DNA from: Oscillospiraceae bacterium | GTDB lineage: Bacteria; Bacillota_A; Clostridia; Oscillospirales; Ruminococcaceae | Direction: 5' to 3' | Assembly (NCBI GenBank): GCA_017440445.1 | Contig: JAFSHE010000299.1 | Span: forward strand, 1-6,726 | DNA: 6,726 nt | In this document: positions 1 through 6,239 of the stretch, piece after piece | Position numbering within the stretch: position 1 is the first letter of the stretch | Layout of the letters: each line of letters begins with the position of its first letter | Translations under genes and position numbers: made by a program | The notes under the pieces: generated by a model | Database searches by the model: none | Seen by the model: only the letters and a program-made list of their open reading frames with translations | Told to the model about the DNA's origin: nothing

Positions 1-620
1 AATCCGCTGTTATATCCTCGTAGTCCTTTGGGAAGCGACGCCCTCTGTGAATCACGCTGATGGGTACAGGTATCGATATTAGTCTGATTGGTCAGCACTG
101 CTGATATCACAATAAGAAGTCCAAACGCAAAGCACAGCTGGAAATTACCCCATACAGTCAGTTCTTCCTTTTTTGTAAACCAAATAATAACGGAACTAAT
201 AACAGCGGATACAAAGAACAACGCAAACCAGCCTCTGGTGAAAATATCACTGTATTCCTTGCCGGCGGTGCGGTGACCTCCCGAAAACATTATTATCGCC
301 GCAGGAAGTGCATATAAATACAGCGCACTTGAAAATTCAAAAGTCGCACACACTAACACGTAAGCAATTATGGGAACGATCACCGCAGCTCTTGACAAAA
401 AGATTGCCTTTGGCTTAAAGGTTCTGGAATGACCGGGATTAAGCGCCCATGAGGCACAAAGTTTCCCCCATGCGTAGAACACCGCATACACTAAAAAAAA
501 TGCGATATAATGCCACCATACATATCTTCCAAATCCTACGCCCTCACACAGAACTACAAACGGAAATACAGAAAGAAGCTGCGCAAATACAGAAATTGAT
601 CGTAAAGCTGTATTATTCAT
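1..620 (-). CDS. Polytopic membrane protein of MoxR-DUF58 module (N-terminal part, cut by window edge)
   Basis: The reading frame is open from the ATG at 620 to the window edge, giving 206 codons without a stop; the C-terminus lies outside. I see about six hydrophobic segments, near residues 9-25, 37-55, 72-92, 97-113, 130-148 and 159-177. A polar stretch follows with the motif LPKGLRGYN near residue 197. The ATG shares one base with the TGA of the DUF58 gene (TGATG), so translation is probably coupled. A multi-spanning membrane protein, often with a DUF4129 or transglutaminase-like C-terminal part, is the usual third partner of MoxR and DUF58 genes. The membrane nature is seen in the sequence. 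The DUF4129-type assignment is inferred from context and from the post-membrane LP..R.YN motif, because the diagnostic domain is not in view. Confidence 0.75.
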   Translation of the reverse strand, partial: MNNTALRSISVFAQLLSVFPFVVLCEGVGFGRYVWWHYIAFFLVYAVFYAWGKLCASWALNPGHSRTFKPKAIFLSRAAVIVPIIAYVLVCATFEFSSALYLYALPAAIIMFSGGHRTAGKEYSDIFTRGWFALFFVSAVISSVIIWFTKKEELTVWGNFQLCFAFGLLIVISAVLTNQTNIDTCTHQRDSQRASLPKGLRGYNSG

Positions 621-1741
621 CAATCTTCCCCGCTTTCATTAGGATATGTTCTCGTGCGTGGAACGTGGCACACATCACAGAAACCTGTTTCATACACTTC
701 GTTTGACAACAGTGTTACATATCGACCCTGACACATAAGAAGCTTAAGACGATCAGCTACCCTGTCTGTCATGAAATTACTTATCAGGACGACATCAGTA
801 TATTCCGAGCAATCAAGTTCATCCAGAAAATCATCAATGTGTTTGCCACATCTGTTTTTCAGCCTTGTTAGCATCCTGAGAATATTGATTGTATGCTCAT
901 AGCCCTCATCAGGTCTTGAATAAAAACGATCCTCGGAATTCACTGCAAATCCCACTTCGATATGATTTCGATAACAATAATCAAGCACAAAGGCCGCTGC
1001 TTTTATCTGCGCCTCCAGAATAGTTACAGAAAGCTGCAGCTTTTCATCCGACGGAACTCTCTGAATATTAAGCACTACAAGTATCCTGCGCTCTGTGGTA
1101 AACTCATTATTATACACCATCAGCGAATTAGTCCTTGCAGTCTGTGACCAATGTATCCTGTTCATCGCTTCCCTGCCGCTGTACTCTTTTGCTCCGCATA
1201 TCAGAAACGGGTCAGGAAGAATAAATCTTCGTACAGACTGATTTCCCATAAACGCTTCTGTGGAAAGATCGCAAAGCTCTATTTCAGACGGAGATGGAAG
1301 TACAGATATCTCCTCAGAAAGCTTTATCATAACAGAGGGCTTCACAAGTCCGAACAGATCGCTGACTGAAAGTGTAACATCTTCTATACGGAACACGCCA
1401 CGCTTTTCACATCTTACACGCCACGAACGACGCAGCTTCTGATGTCCCTTCAGCATAAAGATGCCTGACACAAGCCCCTTCTGAGCGTCCTTTGCAACAT
1501 TCTGAGAATTGCCATAAAACACCAGCCAACGTGAGCAGCTGATTTCAGAGCGCATCCACGGCAACGGCAGGAGCTTATTGTTTTCTATCTCCTCAACGAT
1601 CTCTATTTCCTCGCCCTCGAACGCCTCTGTTTTACCTATCGTCAGCTTGTATGTTACATCCTTTAATCCAAGATTTTTATATACGAAATACTGAACCACC
1701 AATACGGCTGTCAGTATAAGCGCCATAGCAACAAGCTCCAT
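620..1741 (-). CDS. DUF58 domain protein with N-terminal membrane anchor
   Basis: A protein of 373 residues. Residues 4-22 form one hydrophobic anchor. A beta-rich region to about 130 follows, ending in a motif like RGVF...VSDLFGL that is typical before the DUF58 core. The core signature IHWSQTARTNSLMV lies at about 196-209. DUF58 proteins have a von Willebrand A-like fold and are encoded beside MoxR ATPases, which are thought to act as chaperones on them; the exact function is unknown in most bacteria. The strand that normally carries the metal-binding DxSxS motif reads LVVLNIQRV (about 221-229), so the metal site looks degenerate. A longer frame could start at a TTG at 1747, but that would overlap the MoxR stop and leave no room for a ribosome binding site. 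The ATG at 1741 has GGTGAT five bases upstream and is preferred. It lies two bases after the MoxR stop. Confidence 0.9.
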   Translation of the reverse strand: MELVAMALILTAVLVVQYFVYKNLGLKDVTYKLTIGKTEAFEGEEIEIVEEIENNKLLPLPWMRSEISCSRWLVFYGNSQNVAKDAQKGLVSGIFMLKGHQKLRRSWRVRCEKRGVFRIEDVTLSVSDLFGLVKPSVMIKLSEEISVLPSPSEIELCDLSTEAFMGNQSVRRFILPDPFLICGAKEYSGREAMNRIHWSQTARTNSLMVYNNEFTTERRILVVLNIQRVPSDEKLQLSVTILEAQIKAAAFVLDYCYRNHIEVGFAVNSEDRFYSRPDEGYEHTINILRMLTRLKNRCGKHIDDFLDELDCSEYTDVVLISNFMTDRVADRLKLLMCQGRYVTLLSNEVYETGFCDVCHVPRTRTYPNESGED

Positions 1742-1743
1742 GC

Positions 1744-2694
1744 TCAATCACCGATATTTTCTGTGGGGACTGCCACAGAATCCATCACCTGACGGATGAC
1801 CTCATCAGCCGTTTTGTCGGCACCGCCTGCAAGCGAATATCCTCTGCATATAAGACGGTGGCGAATTACACAGGGAGCTGCAACCGCAACATCCTGCGGC
1901 ATGATATAGTTCCTGCCGTCCATCATAGCGATTGCCGCTGACATGCGTTTTAATGCAACAGCACCTCTTGTACTGAGTCCTAGCTTTACCGCTGCGTGAC
2001 TTCTGGTAGCTGCAGCAAGATCAGCAATATAGCCACATACCGCATCACTTGCGGAACATTTGTCTATCTCTGCCTGTACAGCAGTTATCTCATCAGAGGT
2101 GCAGACAGGTGCAAGCTCCTCGATCGCACTGAATGAACGTCCGTTCTTAATTATATCAAGCTCCTCATTCCTTGCGGGATATCCAAGGGTCACTCGTATC
2201 ATAAATCTGTCCAGCTGAGCCTCAGGAAGCGGATATGTTCCCTGTGTTTCAGTGGGATTCTGCGTTGCAATTACAAAGAACGGCCTTTCCATCCCGAAGG
2301 ATTCACCGTCAATGGTAGTCTGTCTTTCCTCCATGCACTCAAGCAGCGCTGACTGTGTACGAGGTGTTGCACGATTTATCTCATCAGCGAGGATTATATT
2401 CGAAAAAACAGGTCCCTTACGCAGAACAAAGCTCTGCTCCTTCATGTTGTAAAAGTTGATACCCGTTATATCTGACGGAAGCAGGTCGGGAGTAAACTGT
2501 ATCCTCTTAAAGCCACAGTCTATTGAGCGGGCAAGAGAACGTGCAAGCATCGTTTTACCTGTACCCGGGACATCCTCAAGAAGAACATGACCGCCTGCAA
2601 AGAACGCAGCGCATACAAGTCTTATTTCATTGTCCTTTCCCTTTATCACCTTTGAGATATTGGATACAAGCTTTTCGGAGATTTCCTTTACCAT
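1744..2694 (-). CDS. MoxR-family AAA+ ATPase
   Basis: A protein of 316 residues, a normal length for the family. Visible motifs in order are Walker A EDVPGTGKT (40-48), Walker B LADEINRA (102-109), sensor 1 ATQNP (142-146), the LDRF segment with the probable arginine finger (160-163), and sensor 2 around GLSTRGA with Arg242. MoxR ATPases form cytoplasmic ring assemblies that use ATP to remodel or mature partner proteins, commonly VWA-fold proteins. The partner here is almost certainly the DUF58 protein encoded next. The frame could begin at an ATG at 2703, but GAAAGG touches that codon directly. The ATG at 2694 (MVKEISEKL) has the same ribosome binding site nine bases upstream and is preferred. 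Family assignment is very secure; the biological substrate is not known. Confidence 0.95.
   Translation of the reverse strand: MVKEISEKLVSNISKVIKGKDNEIRLVCAAFFAGGHVLLEDVPGTGKTMLARSLARSIDCGFKRIQFTPDLLPSDITGINFYNMKEQSFVLRKGPVFSNIILADEINRATPRTQSALLECMEERQTTIDGESFGMERPFFVIATQNPTETQGTYPLPEAQLDRFMIRVTLGYPARNEELDIIKNGRSFSAIEELAPVCTSDEITAVQAEIDKCSASDAVCGYIADLAAATRSHAAVKLGLSTRGAVALKRMSAAIAMMDGRNYIMPQDVAVAAPCVIRHRLICRGYSLAGGADKTADEVIRQVMDSVAVPTENIGD
1747..1752 (-). promoter_or_regulatory. Ribosome binding site deciding the DUF58 start
   Basis: GGTGAT on the minus strand lies five bases before the ATG at 1741 and directly abuts the alternative TTG at 1747. Spacing therefore supports the ATG. The site lies inside the last codons of the MoxR gene, as expected for coupled translation. 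Confidence 0.5.
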
Positions 2695-2703
2695 GACGAA
2701 CAT

Positions 2704-2709
2704 CCTTTC
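2704..2709 (-). promoter_or_regulatory. Ribosome binding site deciding the MoxR start
   Basis: GAAAGG on the minus strand directly abuts the ATG at 2703 and is nine bases from the ATG at 2694. Only the second spacing is workable for initiation, so the protein probably lacks the three extra residues of the longer frame. Confidence 0.55.
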
Positions 2710-2726
2710 TTTACGTTAAAACAGAA

Positions 2727-4064
2727 CTACTCAAGGTCCTTTTTCGGCATATTATTAAGAGTGAATACCGCAATTACTCCTACGAGAATACCACATGCTG
2801 TCCATATAATAGGCTCTGACAGGATGACACCAAAATAATCAAACAGCGGTATCATAAACATTACTGTGCATACCTTCCACACAAGCTCTATGATGCTTGC
2901 AAAGATCGGAACAAAGCTCCTGCCAAGTCCCTGAAGCGAGGAGCGTACTCCCAGCAATACAGCAAGCGGATAGAAGAAAAGCACATTAAACCTCAGATAA
3001 TCAAGTGAAGTTTCCAGTATACCGGCATCTGCATCCGACAATATCAGTCTGACAAGGAACATTCCAACAAGATAGATAAGTCCTATCGCAAGAGTAGACC
3101 ATCCAAATCCAAGCATAAGACCATCTCTGATACCTTTTTTTATCCTGCTGTATTTTCCTGCACCCATGTTCTGGCTGCAGAATGTAACAAGCGTTGCACT
3201 TATAGCGGAAAAAGGCATCAGCAGCAGACCAAGTATCTTTCTTGCCGCTGTGTGCGCAGCGATAGTGTCCTCTCCCAGTCCGTTGATACCATTCTGGAGA
3301 ACGATGGAGCCTATATCCACAATGGAATACATCAGCGCCATACCAAGACCTGCACTGAGAAGCTCCCTGATACTATACTTCGTAAACACAAAATCGCTAC
3401 GTCTGATAACAAGAAAGGGTCTGCGCTTAATAAGGTATATCAGACATACTATTGCGGATATCATCTGCGCAATAACAGTAGCAAGGGCTGCTCCTGATAC
3501 TCCCCACTGTAAAACACATACAAAAAGAAGATCAAGTGCGATATTCAATACAGCGGAAATAATAAGTATTATAAGCGGAATAACGCTGTCGCCCACAGCA
3601 CGAAGTATTCCCGCCTCCAGATTGTATACAACAGTAACTACAAGACCGCCTGCAACGATAAGCAGATAAGCCTTTGCTTCCTCAAATATGGAAGCAGGCG
3701 TATCAAGAAGCTCAAGAAGCGGCGTCACAAAAGACATAGTCAGCACTATAATGATCGCAGTCGTACCAAATGCAAGCGATATCATTCTTGCTATGGTGCG
3801 GCGCATCTCCTCATGGTCGCCCGCACCAAAATTTCTCGCAACGATTATTGAAAATCCTGTCACCATGCCGTTTATAATATTGAACATAAGCGACACAACA
3901 GAAGCCGTTGAGCCAACTGCAGCAATAGAGGTCTTTCCAAGCTGCTGACCGATTATAATAGTATCAGTAAAGCTATATGCCTGCTGAAACAGACTTCCGA
4001 AAAGTATCGGAAGTGCAAACAGCAATATCAGCCGCATGGGGCTGCCTTTAGTCAGATCTTTCAT
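2727..4064 (-). CDS. MATE-family multidrug/toxin efflux transporter
   Basis: A protein of 445 residues with about 12 hydrophobic segments, the usual MATE architecture of two six-helix halves. The N-terminal family motif is visible as LFGSLFQQAYSFTDTIIIG (21-39). The two halves repeat recognisable motifs: NFGAGD (78-83) against NMGAGK (299-304), and LRAVGDSVIP (154-163) against LQGLGRSFVP (377-386). MATE proteins sit in the cytoplasmic membrane and expel cationic drugs, dyes or metabolites using Na+ or H+ gradients. The substrate cannot be read from the sequence. The ATG at 4064 has AGGAG five bases upstream. The gene follows the EamA-like gene after 43 bases with no terminator, and MoxR follows after 32 bases, so all three are probably on one transcript. 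Whether export is linked to the MoxR module or the genes merely share a promoter is unknown. Confidence 0.93.
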   Translation of the reverse strand: MKDLTKGSPMRLILLFALPILFGSLFQQAYSFTDTIIIGQQLGKTSIAAVGSTASVVSLMFNIINGMVTGFSIIVARNFGAGDHEEMRRTIARMISLAFGTTAIIIVLTMSFVTPLLELLDTPASIFEEAKAYLLIVAGGLVVTVVYNLEAGILRAVGDSVIPLIILIISAVLNIALDLLFVCVLQWGVSGAALATVIAQMISAIVCLIYLIKRRPFLVIRRSDFVFTKYSIRELLSAGLGMALMYSIVDIGSIVLQNGINGLGEDTIAAHTAARKILGLLLMPFSAISATLVTFCSQNMGAGKYSRIKKGIRDGLMLGFGWSTLAIGLIYLVGMFLVRLILSDADAGILETSLDYLRFNVLFFYPLAVLLGVRSSLQGLGRSFVPIFASIIELVWKVCTVMFMIPLFDYFGVILSEPIIWTACGILVGVIAVFTLNNMPKKDLE

Positions 4065-4107
4065 TTGTTCTCCTATTTCTATATCTATTTATTCTTAATC
4101 ATTCTCA

Positions 4108-4959
4108 TCAGAAAAGCTGAAATCCTATTATTCCCGCTATACATATCACACCGCCGATGATATTAAGCTTTGTACATTCCTCTCGTCGGAATAGTCCGAT
4201 AAAGAAAAGGGCTACAAGTATCATGGGCTGAATAAAAGAATAGTTCGCCATGCTTTGAGTTGCTACGATATTCTCACACACAAGGCCTATGACATTCGGT
4301 ATCTTTGTCACGGAAACAAAAAGCGCACCATTCGTCTTTTCCTTAAACAGCTTTATCGGATGCACCTTTGGTGCAAGTATCACTGAAAGTATCACAAGCG
4401 CAAGAAAAAGCGACAGCGTTGGTGATATGTAACAGGATCTTTCTGTATTACAGAATACACTAACAATAATTCCGTATCCGAACTTCGCAAGAAGATAACC
4501 CACAAGCGGAAGAAGTATCTTCTTATAATCTATCTTCTTCCCGCCAGATCTTGCAATAAGGAACAATCCGACAGCGGTCACTGCGATAAAGCAGAACTTC
4601 CAGACCGCTGAAATGCCAAGCTGTGACACACCGCTGACAAGGTCAACAGAATAGGACAGAAAAACCGTTATTCCAAGCCATGCCTTTAACTCGAATGCGG
4701 ACATCTCTTTCAGAATTACAGCGGCAAGCTGGAATTCAAGCATTTTTGACACGACCATCAGACCGACAGAGGCAAAGCTCTGCCATGACAGCACAAATAT
4801 CCTGCTGTCAAAGGGAAGATAAAATAACATCAGCAGAGATGTGGCGGCAGCCATCAGGAATGTCAGCGTGTTTCCGTCAAACTTCAGCTTTGCAACTGCG
4901 TATTTATCACTGAGCGAACATATCGTATAGCAGGCTACAACAAGAAGCATTAATGGCAT
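4108..4959 (-). CDS. EamA/DMT-superfamily-like membrane transporter
   Basis: A protein of 283 residues made almost wholly of hydrophobic segments, about ten by eye, matching the two five-helix halves of the EamA (drug/metabolite transporter) superfamily. The C-terminal half ends in the pattern usual for EamA repeats: a penultimate helix (IQPMILVALFFIGLF), a short charged loop (RREECTK) and a final glycine-rich helix (IIGGVICIAGIIG). Members export or import small metabolites such as amino acids or sugars; the substrate here is not predictable. The ATG at 4959 has a strong GGGAGGT eight bases upstream. That site follows the stop codon of the 54-residue gene immediately, so the two are probably translated together. 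Superfamily membership is fairly secure from topology and the C-terminal pattern. Confidence 0.82.
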   Translation of the reverse strand: MPLMLLVVACYTICSLSDKYAVAKLKFDGNTLTFLMAAATSLLMLFYLPFDSRIFVLSWQSFASVGLMVVSKMLEFQLAAVILKEMSAFELKAWLGITVFLSYSVDLVSGVSQLGISAVWKFCFIAVTAVGLFLIARSGGKKIDYKKILLPLVGYLLAKFGYGIIVSVFCNTERSCYISPTLSLFLALVILSVILAPKVHPIKLFKEKTNGALFVSVTKIPNVIGLVCENIVATQSMANYSFIQPMILVALFFIGLFRREECTKLNIIGGVICIAGIIGFQLF

Positions 4960-4974
4960 TATGTATAACCTCCC

Positions 4975-5139
4975 TTAAACTATCTCATAAGAAAGATCTT
5001 CATAATGCAGATCATCGCCTACGTCAGTGCCGTCAGGCAGCAGAAACAATGCTATAAACAGCTCTTCACCGCTGTCCTTATCCTTTAATGTAGCGTATTC
5101 GCCCTCTATCTTTATCACTGAATAATCATGTGGTTCCAT
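4975..5139 (-). CDS. Small acidic protein, 54 residues, first gene of the leftward operon
   Basis: A short frame starting MEPHDYSVIKIEGEYATL and ending YEDLSYEIV. GAGG lies seven bases before the ATG at 5139, and promoter-like elements lie 30-66 bases upstream. It is rich in Asp and Glu, with no membrane segment and no cysteine. The pattern of a short beta-like stretch (IKIEGEYATLKDKDSGEE), then LLPDGTDVGDDL, loosely resembles small DUF3006-type proteins, in which a strand is followed by LP.G...GD.L. That resemblance is weak and I would not assign it. The stop lies 15 bases before the EamA-like start and the next gene's ribosome binding site abuts it, so this is a real co-translated gene rather than leader noise. 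Function unknown. Confidence 0.72.
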   Translation of the reverse strand: MEPHDYSVIKIEGEYATLKDKDSGEELFIALFLLPDGTDVGDDLHYEDLSYEIV

Positions 5140-5169
5140 TGTATTTCCTCACTTTTTACATATTTACAC

Positions 5170-5205
5170 ATTTTATATTTTATCATATCATGATGCAAAT
5201 TACAA
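5170..5205 (-). promoter_or_regulatory. Probable sigma-A promoter(s) of the leftward operon
   Basis: Two overlapping candidates on the minus strand both have 17-base spacers: TTGTAA (5205-5200) with TAAAAT (5182-5177), and TTGCAT (5198-5193) with TAAAAT (5175-5170). Either would start transcription a short way upstream of the 54-residue gene. No other promoter of similar quality was seen further into the operon, but I did not scan exhaustively. Confidence 0.5.
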
Positions 5206-5260
5206 GATGGATGCAATATGTTTCTTAAAATTTATTTTGTTTAATTTTTATAAAAAGTGC

Positions 5261-5289
5261 TTGACAAATTTTCTGTGATATGATATAAT
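5261..5289 (+). promoter_or_regulatory. Consensus sigma-A promoter of the tRNA pair
   Basis: TTGACA (5261-5266) and TATAAT (5284-5289) are exact consensus hexamers separated by 17 bases, with an extended -10 TG at 5281-5282. The 40 bases upstream (5221-5260) are almost entirely A and T and could act as an UP element. Transcription should start near 5296, only a few bases before the mature tRNA-Thr end. This strength fits a stable-RNA promoter. Confidence 0.93.
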
Positions 5290-5303
5290 ATAATCGTTGT
5301 GAT

Positions 5304-5379
5304 GCTGCTATGGCTCAGTCGGTAGAGCACATCCTTGGTAAGGATGAGGTCATCGGTTCGATTCCGATTAGCAGCTCCA
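5304..5379 (+). tRNA. tRNA-Thr (anticodon GGT)
   Basis: A 76-base tRNA with CCA encoded. The acceptor arm GCTGCTA pairs with TAGCAGC, the D-arm is GCTC/GAGC, the anticodon stem is CATCC/GGATG around loop TTGGTAA with anticodon GGT at 5337-5339, and the T-arm is ATCGG/CCGAT around TTCGATT. All stems are fully paired, so this looks functional. It decodes ACC and ACT codons. Confidence 0.97.
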
Positions 5380-5380
5380 T

Positions 5381-5408
5381 AAAAAGGCGTCCGTTCGGGC
5401 GCTTTTTT
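5381..5408 (+). terminator. Intrinsic terminator between the two tRNAs
   Basis: GCGTCC (5387-5392) pairs with GGGCGC (5397-5402), with one G-T pair, around loop GTTC. Six T residues follow (5403-5408), and an A-run before the stem could extend it. It begins one base after the tRNA-Thr CCA and ends five bases before tRNA-Ser. It must be leaky for tRNA-Ser to be expressed from the upstream promoter. Confidence 0.85.
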
Positions 5409-5413
5409 ATAAC

Positions 5414-5502
5414 GGAGAGGTATCGAAGTGGTCATAACGAGGCGGTCTTGAAAACCGTTTGGGGGCAACCCCACAAGGGTTCGAATCCCTTCCTCTCCGC
5501 CA
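5414..5502 (+). tRNA. tRNA-Ser (anticodon TGA)
   Basis: An 89-base class II tRNA with CCA encoded. The acceptor arm GGAGAGG pairs with CCTCTCC (discriminator G), the anticodon stem is GCGGT/ACCGT around loop CTTGAAA with anticodon TGA at 5449-5451, a long variable arm is built on GGGG/CCCC, and the T-arm is AAGGG/CCCTT around TTCGAAT. The long variable arm and discriminator G agree with serine identity. No separate promoter is evident in the five bases after the preceding terminator. Confidence 0.97.
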
Positions 5503-5507
5503 GAGTT

Positions 5508-5541
5508 CCGCTGAGTCAACAGACTCGGCGGATTTTTGTTT
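5508..5541 (+). terminator. Strong intrinsic terminator after tRNA-Ser
   Basis: CCGCTGAGTC (5508-5517) pairs over ten bases with GACTCGGCGG (5522-5531), one pair being T-G, around loop AACA. ATTTTTGTTT follows. The T-rich tail runs directly into the ribosome binding site of the next gene, so this hairpin may also set how much read-through reaches that gene. Confidence 0.92.
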
Positions 5542-5554
5542 AAAGGAGCTTAAT

Positions 5555-6076
5555 ATGAACAACTACAAACTGCTTTCTTCTTTTAATAAGGATGACCTTA
5601 TCAGGCTGATAGAGATATACTCCAAAAACTGGCTTGCTATGGACGGAGTTTGGTTTCAGTCGATCGAACAAAAATCAGGCATGGATGAAGCTATGTTTCA
5701 CGATGCAGAAGCCTGGAGAAGATTTACTGTTATCGAGGCTAAGCGCATAAAGGAATTTCTTAAGCTCCCCGATAATTCGGGCGTGAACGGTCTTGAAAAG
5801 GCGCTCAGGCTCAGATTTTATGCGAACATCAACAAGGACCTCATTGAAATCAACGGGAACACTCTTACATATACCGCAGTGGAATGTCATGTACAGACAG
5901 CAAGAGCCAGAAAGGGTATGCCATTCCATCCTTGCAAGTCAGTCGGAGAGATAGAATACAGCGGATTTGCAAAGGTCATTGACGAGCGTTTTGTCTGCGA
6001 GTGTGTAAGCTGCTATCCCGATATAACAGATAACTCCTGCTGCTGCAAGTGGAGGTTCACCCTGAAGGAAGATTAA
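5555..6076 (+). CDS. DUF6125-like cysteine-rich protein of unknown function
   Basis: A soluble-looking protein of 173 residues. The N-terminal half is helical and charged, with IEIYSKNWLAMDGVWFQ (19-35) and EAWRRFTVIEAKRIKEFL (52-69). This pattern I recognise from proteins annotated DUF6125, some of which are said to resemble L-2-amino-thiazoline-4-carboxylate hydrolase-like proteins. The C-terminal half carries eight cysteines: C111, C127, C148, C150, C153 and C162-C164, spread over ECHVQ, HPCKS, CECVSC and NSCCCKW. They suggest a metal or Fe-S site or a redox role, but this is inference. The frame could be opened at 5459, but that lies inside tRNA-Ser. The ATG at 5555 has AAAGGAG six bases upstream and is clearly the start. 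Only a terminator tail and two tRNAs lie upstream, so expression probably depends on read-through. The family call is from memory of the pattern; the enzymatic role is unknown. Confidence 0.8.
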   Translation: MNNYKLLSSFNKDDLIRLIEIYSKNWLAMDGVWFQSIEQKSGMDEAMFHDAEAWRRFTVIEAKRIKEFLKLPDNSGVNGLEKALRLRFYANINKDLIEINGNTLTYTAVECHVQTARARKGMPFHPCKSVGEIEYSGFAKVIDERFVCECVSCYPDITDNSCCCKWRFTLKED

Positions 6077-6088
6077 CATATCCTGCTA

Positions 6089-6117
6089 TTGACAAAGTAT
6101 GAAAAATACAATATAAT
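6089..6117 (+). promoter_or_regulatory. Consensus sigma-A promoter for the leader and hydrogenase-regulator gene
   Basis: TTGACA (6089-6094) and TATAAT (6112-6117) are exact consensus hexamers with a 17-base spacer, beginning 13 bases after the preceding stop codon. Transcription should start near 6124, leaving about 130 bases of leader before the ATG at 6254. Confidence 0.92.
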
Positions 6118-6123
6118 TGGAAT

Positions 6124-6239
6124 ATCAGACCGAAGGCTTTTCCCGACGGAATGAGAATAATATTATCCCTGACGCTGAAAAATCCTGAGGCGAAAGCAAT
6201 TACATCAAAGCTTTTCAGCGCCCGTTGGGCGCTTTTTTT
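6124..6239 (+). promoter_or_regulatory. Structured 5' leader with terminator and competing pairing; candidate attenuator or riboswitch of unknown class
   Basis: The leader lies between a strong promoter and a terminator placed just before the ribosome binding site, so the downstream gene can only be made if the terminator is bypassed. CGCTGAAAA (6173-6181) is exactly complementary to TTTTCAGCG (6212-6220), whose last four bases form the 5' arm of the terminator, so the two structures exclude each other. A second option pairs GGCG and AAAGC (6189-6196) with GCTTT and CGCC (6210-6222), leaving a four-base bulge. The 5' part also has short complementary pieces (CCG/CGG, TTCC/GGAA at 6130-6150). 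I could not match it to TPP, SAM, cobalamin, T-box, glycine, FMN or purine leaders by eye. Ligand or effector unknown. Confidence 0.6.
6217..6239 (+). terminator. Intrinsic terminator in the leader, upstream of the hydrogenase-regulator gene
   Basis: AGCGCCC (6217-6223) pairs perfectly with GGGCGCT (6227-6233) around loop GTT, followed by a run of seven T residues. It ends 14 bases before the start codon at 6254. It may also end read-through from the DUF6125-like gene, which has no other visible terminator. Confidence 0.88.

Noticed and set aside
449..706. 85-residue plus-strand ORF
   Set aside because: It lies opposite the junction of the DUF58 gene and the partial membrane-protein gene and has no support of its own.
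1742..1747. TTG start for the DUF58 protein
   Set aside because: The possible Shine-Dalgarno sequence abuts this codon with no spacing, while the ATG six bases later has workable spacing.
3166..3669. 167-residue plus-strand ORF
   Set aside because: It is a shadow of the MATE gene on the opposite strand, without a ribosome binding site or recognisable domain.
5241..5519. 92-residue minus-strand ORF containing GIRTL and RNRTDDL-type stretches
   Set aside because: It is antisense to the two tRNAs and the terminators. Such sequences are a well-known artefact of translating tRNA genes on the opposite strand.
5310..5543. 77-residue plus-strand ORF starting MAQSVEH
   Set aside because: It reads through both tRNAs and a terminator. 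The start lies in the tRNA-Thr acceptor/D-arm region and there is no ribosome binding site.
5459..5554. N-terminal extension of the DUF6125-like protein
   Set aside because: It would begin inside the tRNA-Ser gene and run through its terminator; the ATG at 5555 has a proper ribosome binding site.
6124..6239. Assignment of the leader to TPP, SAM, cobalamin, T-box, glycine, FMN, purine or guanidine-I classes
   Set aside because: The conserved core motifs of these classes as I remember them are absent; a covariance-model search is still needed to exclude divergent members.
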